Assembly: GCA_036939355.1 (NCBI GenBank)
Contig: JALLAP010000451.1
Coordinates: forward strand, 1-13,019
Length of the DNA: 13,019 bases
DNA from: Thalassiosira profunda
Taxonomy: Eukaryota > Bacillariophyta > Thalassiosirophyceae > Thalassiosirales > Thalassiosiraceae
Direction: 5' to 3'
A model generated the notes under the pieces. That model was not told the DNA's origin and did no database searches. It saw only the letters and a program-made list of their open reading frames with translations. Positions 6,907-13,019 of the stretch are shown here, piece by piece. The first letter of the stretch is position 1; each line of letters starts with the position of its first letter. A program made the position numbers and the translations under genes.

Positions 6907-7734
6907 GCAGGATCGTAGTGGCAAATCAGTCCTAATAACTTAAACATTACCAAACGTCTCTAAGTATTGCATAGAACAATGAAAGTAGAAATACCGGGGT
7001 ATCAGTGCACACTCAAATCTAGATACTTGGAGGATTGTGACGAACCGTCTGTGAGCTTCGCCCGCACATTGCCTCGGCCCCTCGTTTCCGAATAAGTGTT
7101 TCCGGACAGTCAAGGCCGCAAACCGGAAAGTAGCCTCTCATTTACGCTAAAATGCAACCACACTCATCAGAAGGATGCTTTGAGATGGGACGAGAGCGAG
7201 GATACCTCTATCAATCCGAGAGAACTGAATCAGAAGGATCCTCAGTATCAAACCGAGCACTTACTCTCGAGAAACAGGGACCGCTGCTTCTTCGACATCA
7301 CTCTCGTTCCATCGCGCCCCTGTTTGACGCCCAAGCATAGCAGCCCTGGCAATGAGGCCTTCTTTTATCCTGGGGTTTTATGGGCGGGGGAACACTCTCT
7401 CCTCCGGCCGCGCCGAAGGTTGATCCTTTAGAATCTACGAAGGAATTACTAATAATTTAGAGCCGCCCCACCTCTCCCCCCCCCCCGGGGGCGCGGGCGG
7501 GCGGGGGGCCGCGGCGCCGCTAGCAGCGGAAGAGAAGCCTCGCTCGCCTCCGGCCGGTGCACCCCCCACGCACTCCTTGGCGGTCGGCAGGGCGGCAAGG
7601 TGGCAACACACATAATGTGCATCACTCTTCGTGTAGATCGATAGGAGGAGGTCAGGCCAAGGACATTATCGACAAGACGTCAGGCTCTGCCAATAGCTTT
7701 GCAGCAAGGTATTGGTTTACGGTGCCCCCGCCCA
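6907..7734. other. Intergenic region with GC-extreme island
   Basis: An 828 bp gap before the SASA gene. The left part (6930-7030) is AT-rich. The middle (7096-7431) stays open in one plus frame, but only from a GTG and with no ATG. The right part holds the C-run and G-quadruplex motif at 7476-7508 and then GC-rich leader sequence. I see no tRNA or other RNA gene. Confidence 0.6.
7476..7508 (+). other. C11 tract joined to a G-quadruplex motif
   Basis: Eleven consecutive C (7476-7486) are followed directly by G5-CGC-G3-C-G3-C-G6 (7487-7508). The four G runs with loops of 3, 1 and 1 bases fit the standard quadruplex rule on the plus strand. It lies about 230 bases upstream of the SASA start, with AT-rich sequence (TACTAATAATTTAG) just to the left. 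The exact C count may be affected by sequencing error. Confidence 0.7.
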
Positions 7735-9186
7735 ATGGCAGAGATGACCTTCCCGATTCACCGCCTGCCCAGCGACGGCGACGAGGAGGCGGCGGCCTCC
7801 ACGTGCAGCAGCGGCAGCAGCGGCGATCGACTACTGAAAGTGAACCGTCGTCGCTGGGGATGGAAGGAGGCGTCGTATGTTGGCATTGCAATTCTCCTCC
7901 TGTCCATCGGAGGCGCGTGCATAGGGGTTGCTCTGACGAGGGGAGAGGCGGAAGCTCCCGCGACGAGTGGCGATATCAGTGCCGCCGCAACTTCCCCTGA
8001 GGAGACGGACGACGGCGACGATGCGGCAAAGTTTGTCGTTGTCGAGGTCCTGGAAGACGAATCGAGCAGCGAAGATGTGGAGGCGTCGTCCGACAGCTTC
8101 CTATTTTCGATCCAGTCCAAGGAGGATGCGCAAGATGTAGTCGTCGAAGGCGACTCCTCAGGAGGAGAACGTGACGAAGCAGTTACGCAGCAACCCGTTG
8201 AGGAAGTCGATCTGTTCCTGTTGGCGGGCCAGAGCAACATGGTCGGCTACACGACGTCCCTGCGTTCGATCACCGACGATGACACGCACTGGCTGGAACT
8301 AAAGTCCATCCTCGAGAGAGAAGGACCGGAAATGGAAGACGAATTGTTCGCGGAGATCGAGGCGACGAACTGGCGGAAGGAGGAGAGCGAGGCAGTGGCA
8401 GCCACTCTCTCCGCGGGCTTGATGGATCTTCATCGTGCCGGGCTGCTGCGTGACATTGATGCGCCTCTCGAGTACGGGAGATGCTCCTTCCTCCGGCCCT
8501 CCCGGCAGAGCGGGGACACAAGTATCGGGGAAAGCGCCTCCCTGGGATGGAACGCCGGCTGCGGCCGCGACTTTGGGTCGGAGTTTACCTTTGGACGCTC
8601 ATTGGAATGGGAAATGGGATACGATCGAACTGCCTTTGAGTTGGTCAAGGTGGCCGTTGGAGGCACAAGAATCCACGCGGATTGGTCTCCATCCAACGGG
8701 ACATACTGGAACGCCCTGCGCCGCTCCATTACAAGCAGAAGCGGAGAAGGACATCGGTGGAAAGCATTCGTGTGGCATCAAGGAGAAACGGACGGGACAT
8801 TCCAGCGGGATGCCGACGGGCGGGTCATCGTTGACGCCGAGGACACCAGTCTCACTTATCTGGACAACCTCACCGCCCTCGTGGACAATGTCCGGGAAGA
8901 TATGTTCGCCGCGTCCGAAGCCGGAACGTGGGAATGCAAGGAGCAAATTCCTACCATCGTCGTGCAGGTGGGGTACACGCCCCAAACGGAAATGGCCGCG
9001 CGGGTGCGAGAGGCGCAGGCGCAATTCTGCCTCGCGGATTCGCGATCGGTCCTCGTAGAAACGGACGATCTGAGCCGATTCTATCATATGGACGCGGCGT
9101 CGATGTTGGTCATCGGGCATCGAGTGGCACGGGCGTACAGGGAAGCACTGCAGATGAACGTGACCTGCCCGGAGGCTCGTTTCTGA
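7735..9186 (+). CDS. Type II membrane protein with SASA / CE6-like esterase domain
   Basis: A 483-residue protein, probably a Golgi or cell-surface carbohydrate O-acetylesterase of the sialate-O-acetylesterase-like (SGNH hydrolase) superfamily. ATG 7735 (A at -3, G at +4) is the first in-frame ATG. Residues 1-45 are cytoplasmic with a basic cluster (VNRRRW). Residues 47-68 are one membrane span (GIAILLLSIGGACIGVALT), followed by a highly acidic, Ser-rich stalk to about 155. The hydrolase starts at LFLLAGQSNMVGY, with the predicted nucleophile Ser167 in GQSN. Further blocks are GSEFTFGRSLE, VKVAVGGTRIHADW, VWHQGETDG (348-353 HQGETD) and the C-terminal RFYHMDAAS with His451, then IGHRVARAY. Three N-glycosylation sequons (NGT, NLT, NVT) lie on the lumenal side, which agrees with the topology. 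Oddity: the Asp usually two or three residues before the catalytic His is absent. The natural substrate cannot be read from sequence; diatoms have acetylated polysaccharides. Confidence 0.9.
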   Translation: MAEMTFPIHRLPSDGDEEAAASTCSSGSSGDRLLKVNRRRWGWKEASYVGIAILLLSIGGACIGVALTRGEAEAPATSGDISAAATSPEETDDGDDAAKFVVVEVLEDESSSEDVEASSDSFLFSIQSKEDAQDVVVEGDSSGGERDEAVTQQPVEEVDLFLLAGQSNMVGYTTSLRSITDDDTHWLELKSILEREGPEMEDELFAEIEATNWRKEESEAVAATLSAGLMDLHRAGLLRDIDAPLEYGRCSFLRPSRQSGDTSIGESASLGWNAGCGRDFGSEFTFGRSLEWEMGYDRTAFELVKVAVGGTRIHADWSPSNGTYWNALRRSITSRSGEGHRWKAFVWHQGETDGTFQRDADGRVIVDAEDTSLTYLDNLTALVDNVREDMFAASEAGTWECKEQIPTIVVQVGYTPQTEMAARVREAQAQFCLADSRSVLVETDDLSRFYHMDAASMLVIGHRVARAYREALQMNVTCPEARF

Positions 9187-9345
9187 TCCCTAACAATTGA
9201 AGATACTAGATACCACTCTTACAAGTAAATAAGACATTCACTCATTATTGAAGGAAAAAGAGCTGCACCCTTGGTGCACTGGTAGATATTGATTGTGCTG
9301 TTGACGCTCCCTTTGTCCTTTGATCACACAGTGACAGGGAGAATC
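9187..9345. other. Short convergent intergenic region
   Basis: A 159 bp AT-rich spacer that should hold the 3' ends of the SASA gene (plus) and the lipid-transfer gene (minus). AAGTAAATAAGAC at about 9223-9235 may serve as a weak plus-strand polyadenylation region. A small perfect hairpin sits at 9264-9278. Confidence 0.5.
9264..9278. other. Perfect small hairpin TGCACC-CTT-GGTGCA
   Basis: Six-base stem with a three-base loop, lying between two convergent genes. It could be a 3' end element for either transcript, but a 6 bp stem can also arise by chance. Confidence 0.35.
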
Positions 9346-12212
9346 CTATTGTCCGCTCTTTTTCTTCGACCCTTTCAACCTCTTCGACGCCTTTGTCACA
9401 CCCTTGAGCTTCTTCCAGCGGCTGCTCGTGCTGCTCGTGCTGTTGACGCTTTGATCGTCCTCATCGTTTGCTGCGTTGTAAATTTGTGCCTTATGCAGAG
9501 ACGAAGAGGCAGACGATGGCCGCAGTGGAGCCACGACATCTCCGGCTTCTGCATCATCGTGATCGACATTGAGCAGTGGGGTTCGGGGCCCTGCTCCACC
9601 ATTCACCGCGGTGTGGCAGCTGCCACTGATGTCTTCCACCGTCTCCTTCTTGATGCACATCAACGTAACGTACATTTTCGTCGGAGCTCCATCCTCCAAG
9701 AGCGCCAACTCGAGCGACCTCTTTCGCAAAAGCTTCTCCACCGAGAACTCCGATCTGCCGAGAAAATCGTCCTTGCCCTTGTTGTCGTCCCAGACATCCA
9801 CGCGGACGACGGCGCGAGCAGGATGGATGTGCTCGAAATCTCGAGAATCGTGCNTTGTCGTCCCAGACATCCACGCGGACGACGGCGCGAGCAGGATGGA
9901 TGTGCTCGAAATCTCGAGAATCGTGCCACTGCGGCATGGTGTCGTCCTTGATCGTGGGGGTCCTCCAGTCTGCCGAGGGCGACTGCGGCTGACGCCCTCC
10001 ACCGCGAGACAGATGGAGCGTGCAGTACACATCGGGGACGTCGTCCTTCTTTCCGATGCGTCGCTTCCGGATCTGGAACCCCCTCCCGCGCACGCAAGTG
10101 ATGCGCACCGTCACGCCGTCGCTTTCGTCGATGCCGCCGAACAGCGACTGCGGAGGCGCAGGCGCGAACGGGTCCTCCCGGAAGCTTTCGTCGGTCAGCT
10201 TCTCCTCCTCGGACTGCATGCCGCTCAAGATGGCCCGGAACTCGAGCTTGGCGCCCGTGTCGCCCAGCGGACGGGTCTCCGTGATGGTGTGCCGGTAGGC
10301 CGCCACGAGCTCCTCGTACGACACGGTCATCTTCCCCAGATCGCCGTGGCCCTTCGTGCCATTTGCACCATCACCATCCACCAGTGTAAATGTGATATTA
10401 TTTCTGGCTTTCTTTGGCCGTTGCGACCCGCTTCCCGTGACATTAAGGACTCGGGTCGACGCGGCAGCCATGGACCTCATCGCAAAAGATCTTTTGTCGC
10501 CGCCACTCTCGCTGAAAGAGGACGCGCTGCCCTTGGTGCTAGCGTTGGGTGAGGAGGGCAGGCAGTCCTTCCGCAGCATGGGGGCGGTGAGGGGCACGTG
10601 GAACACGCAATCGTACATCGGATTCAACGAGTCGATGCCGGGATAGTCCACCACGGCCCCGGTGTAAAACGTCTTCTCGTGCCGGCAATTTTCCCCATAC
10701 ACGACTTTCACGTACGTGGCCGCATCCTCCCTCGGAATCTGGATGTCGAACGCTTTGGTGACAATAATCGTCACAAGCCCACACAATTGGTTCTTCCCCT
10801 CGTACTCCGGCGCCGTCAGGCTCGTCAATTTGTCCGAGAGGTGGAACAACTCCGCGCCGAGGGTGACGTAGAGGTCCGTTGTCTCCCCGTCCATCTTCAA
10901 TTGCAATTCCTTCGTGCCGTCGTGGCGGAAGAGGTCCCGGACCCTGATCTCGGCCTCGCCCAGCTTGTCGTCGGGGTTGGGCGGGGTGTCGGCGTCGAAC
11001 ACCTCCACATACACCTTCTGGTCCATGTCGTACAGGATGAAATCGCAGTGCTCGTCCGCCCAGCTGGGCGTCAGGCAATCGACCTTGGTGCTCGTCCGGA
11101 ACGGGGGGTCGGTGCTAGCGCTTGCCCCCAGCGAGATCTTGCAGTAGAGGTCGGGGATGTCCTTCAGGAGGTACTTTTGCAATACCTTGAACCCCCGTCC
11201 GCTCAGGGCGGTCACCCGCACCATCCCCACGGGCGGCTGGTACGTATCAAGGTAATCGTAGCTCCCCAGATCCATGGGCATGACCATCCGCTGGGGCAAA
11301 ACGAGCATGCTCGCCAATGTGGAATCGATCACGGACACCAGCGCGTTCTGAACGAAGCCCAATTTGGACGTGACGCTCTGCACCGCCCCCGTGAACTTCA
11401 GTTCGATCTCGGGAGGGTTCGTGAATCCGTATTGCACCGCGCTGATGACGGGAATGTCGGTGGTCAACGGCGACAGCAAGATGTGCATCCTCCCACTCAG
11501 TTTTATCTGCTTCACCCCGAACGTCACCTTGGCGCTCTTGGTCAGCGTCGCCTGCAGCATGACGTCGCAGTTGCCGTCCCACACCACGTCCACATCGATT
11601 TGGATCCCGGCCTGCTTCTCCTTCTGCCCGGCGCCGTCGCGCTGCATCAGGTCGACCCGGTGGATGAACATATTCGCCATGCGGATAGGCACGTCGCCCA
11701 AATCCAACCTCACAAAGTGCAATGGCACCGGCAGATCTTTGAGCGTCGGCTCGAGCGCGTCCTTGACGGAATTGCTGATGGCGATGTTCAGATGCTCCCA
11801 CATCTGGCCAAACACAGCCGAGAGAAAATTGCCGCTCGCGTTCATCCCCTCTATGTGGGCGAGGCTGGCAGCCATCGAGCCAAAGTTCTCGAGCATTTTC
11901 GTCTTGGCCCGCTTTCGCTTCGTGGCGAGCAATCGATCCTTGTACTCGTCGTCGCTCTTGTTGAGCTTGGCCGTCTCCTTCGCGAGGGCGGCCGCGCGGC
12001 AGTGGAGGTAGAAGTTGTAGGNCGTCGCTCTTGTTGAGCTTGGCCGTCTCCTTCGCGAGGGCGGCCGCGCGGCAGTGGAGGTAGAAGTTGTAGGAGGCGA
12101 TGGCGAGGCAGGTCATTAGGGCGGTGAGGACTACGAGCTTGGCGTCGCGGAGGAAGGCCATCAGGGCCGACGGCGGGAGGCCGTCGCCGGCGGCTGCGGT
12201 GCAGCTCTCCAT
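9346..12212 (-). CDS. Extended-synaptotagmin/tricalbin-like lipid transfer protein (SMP + C2 domains), split by two assembly joins
   Basis: Probable ER-anchored tether that moves lipids at membrane contact sites. The start at 12212 (ACG ATG G on the minus strand) is the first ATG after an upstream GC-rich leader; the stop is TAG at 9348-9346. Raw translation breaks at N12022 and N9854. Dropping one 72-base copy plus the N at each leaves 2721 bases, 906 residues. In corrected numbering: hydrophobic anchor 24-43, basic linker (KRKRAKTK) near 74-81, SMP lipid-binding domain about 95-290 ending in VLPQRMVMPMD. C2A is at 303-405 (loops KDIPDLYC and FDADTPPNPDDKLGEA). A second C2-like domain spans 452-640 and is interrupted by a Ser-rich insert at about 520-578. 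C2C is at 674-805 (KDDVPDVYC, WDDNKGKDDFLG). A low-complexity tail ends in a Lys-rich stretch (KLKGSKKK nearby). Asp clusters in C2A and C2C suggest calcium binding. The family call is strong; which membrane it tethers to is inference. Confidence 0.93.
9782..9926. repeat. 72-base perfect direct repeat around a single N (assembly join)
   Basis: Bases 9782-9853 and 9855-9926 are identical, separated only by N9854. They fall inside the third C2 domain (residues ending VDVWDD) and shift the frame by one base. Deleting one copy plus the N restores WDDNKGKDDFLG, a proper C2 calcium-loop sequence. An unmerged contig overlap is the natural explanation. Confidence 0.93.
11950..12094. repeat. Second 72-base perfect direct repeat around a single N (assembly join)
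   Basis: Bases 11950-12021 and 12023-12094 are identical with N12022 between. The block encodes the end of the membrane anchor and the following linker. It has the same overlap length and the same one-base frame shift as the join at 9854, which marks a systematic assembly effect. Confidence 0.93.
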
Positions 12213-12841
12213 CGTGGCAGAGCAACTTCCAAAAACGCTCACGAGATGTGATCGTCGAGCCGCAGCCGCAGCCGCACTCAACGCTCTCAGAGTTTACGAC
12301 CCGCCCGTGCGCCGCCGCCAACTGGATAATGCCGGCCGCGGGCGTGTGGTGTGCTCTGGGCTGGATTTATGAGCCCGCGCCGGCCGGGGGCGAGGTGCGG
12401 CAGATTTTATGAGCGCCACGCCGCAGGGACTGGGTGTTGTCCTTGCGTTGGATTTGCGATTTGCGCTTGTTGAGATTTGGGTTCGCAGCCAGTCCCGGCA
12501 CGGACAGGTGAGTCCCGGGCAGTAAAGAAATCTACTACGTATATTTGGTACATAGGTAGGTACCTGTGGCCGAAAAGAGGGGCGCCAAAAATTGCCGCCA
12601 ACAACAGCGAGCAACAACAGGCAACAACACAGAGGCCCTCCCACGCTCGTTCTGGGCGGCCGGCCGCTCTGCGAGCGGGTAGAACGGGCGGCGCCTCCCT
12701 CGCCGCCTTTGGAGAGAGCCGGCTAGGTCGGCGAGGGCGGCCCTGGGGGCTCGTCAAAAAATAGAGCGTGCTGTATTGGTAGGACGCAGAACCAGTCGGA
12801 GAGTGCCGATACAACAAATCCTTTCTCTCGCCCGATCGGTC
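12213..12841. other. Divergent intergenic region at right end
   Basis: A 629 bp gap that should carry the promoters of the minus-strand lipid-transfer gene and the plus-strand gene at 12842. Visible contents are a short CCGCAG run (12260-12275), two related GATTT(T)ATGAGC stretches in the 12363-12415 interval, a consensus splice donor CAG/GTGAGT at 12505-12513, a CAACAACA simple repeat at 12599-12632, and an A-rich TATA-like AAAAAATAGA near 12757. No gene is supported here. Confidence 0.55.
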
Positions 12842-13019
12842 ATGGCCGCGCAGAAACGATTGCAATTCGACATGGCCGACTCGACGAGACCACGGCCGCG
12901 GACCACCGCGTCGACCGGCAGGGCCGCCGACGCGAGGCCCTACGCTCAAAAGAGAACGAGGAGAATGGGCGCGCCGTCGCTGCCCTTCCTGCTCTCGCTG
13001 CTCCTGGCCGCCCGCGGCG
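12842..13019 (+). CDS. Start of an unknown secreted or membrane protein (3' end cut by window edge)
   Basis: An open frame of 59 codons from ATG 12842 to the window end. Further in-frame ATGs lie at 12872 and 12965. The first 40 residues are basic and polar (many Arg, Thr, Ala). From ATG 12965 the product reads MGAPSLPFLLSLLLAARG, which has the shape of a signal peptide core. If translation begins at 12842, the same segment would act as a signal anchor after a long cytoplasmic tail. The sequence ends before any diagnostic domain, so no family can be named. The A-rich TATA-like stretch and an inverted CCAAT (TATTGG, about 12773) lie within 90 bases upstream. This could be a chance open frame in GC-rich DNA. 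Confidence 0.45.
   Translation, partial: MAAQKRLQFDMADSTRPRPRTTASTGRAADARPYAQKRTRRMGAPSLPFLLSLLLAARG

Noticed and set aside
6256..6924. 222-codon minus-strand open frame
   Set aside because: It lies opposite the 6328 gene, and its Arg/Ala/Val-rich product looks like an antisense shadow.
1326..7734. tRNA genes, CRISPR arrays or transposase genes in the gaps
   Set aside because: I looked for B-box-like tRNA sequence, regular spaced repeats and transposase motifs and saw none.
9782..9926. Genuine tandem duplication within a C2 domain
   Set aside because: The single N, the exact identity, the frame restoration on removal and the same 72-base length at 12022 all point to an assembly join.
10598..12037. 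Long plus-strand open frame opposite the lipid-transfer gene
   Set aside because: Its product is His, Arg, Val and Gln rich, as expected from the antisense of this coding region, while the minus strand shows clear SMP and C2 domains.
12407..12949. 180-codon minus-strand open frame at the right end
   Set aside because: Arg/Gly/Pro-rich with no motif in GC-rich DNA, and it conflicts with the plus-strand start at 12842.

Overview
This window looks like nuclear DNA of a diatom, most likely Thalassiosira or a close relative. It carries widely spaced, mostly single-exon genes on both strands, in GC-rich coding DNA with AT-rich gaps. The gene set is eukaryotic: an extended-synaptotagmin-like lipid transfer protein, an F-box/SPRY-like protein, a RanBP2-finger/WD40 protein, a membrane-anchored SASA esterase and a metazoan-type heme oxygenase. 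One further small protein carries a short motif that I recall from many uncharacterised diatom proteins. The organism call is inference from protein style, not from a database match.

Layout, left to right. (1) A minus-strand heme oxygenase gene runs off the left edge. It starts at 1325 and has a long N-terminal extension with four Cys-Pro motifs. (2) An 826 bp divergent intergenic region holds one copy of a short dispersed repeat and a plausible AT-rich 5' UTR intron. (3) A plus-strand 816-residue protein (2152-4602) has a RanBP2-type zinc finger, a degenerate PARP-like segment and a C-terminal WD40 propeller. (4) A 260 bp gap holds the second copy of the repeat and a long pyrimidine tract. 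(5) A plus-strand F-box plus SPRY-like protein follows (4863-5762). (6) After a 565 bp gap comes a small plus-strand diatom-type hypothetical protein (6328-6906). (7) An 828 bp gap contains an 11-C run joined to a textbook G-quadruplex motif. (8) A plus-strand type II membrane protein with a SASA-type (carbohydrate esterase family 6-like) lumenal domain follows (7735-9186). (9) Convergent to it, on the minus strand, is an extended-synaptotagmin/tricalbin-like protein (12212-9346). (10) A plus-strand gene begins near 12842 and runs off the right edge.

The lipid-transfer gene looks broken in the raw sequence at two single N positions, 9854 and 12022. At each, exactly 72 bases are repeated perfectly on either side of the N. 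Removing one copy plus the N at both places restores a single 906-codon reading frame. These are assembly joins, not biological duplications.

The genes do not form a pathway, and no operon logic applies. The points of most interest are the possible heme-sensing motifs of the heme oxygenase, the PARP-like pseudo-enzyme segment hidden in the WD40 protein, the C2 domain split by a low-complexity insert in the lipid-transfer protein, and the diverged intergenic repeat at about 1406-1585 and 4612-4773.
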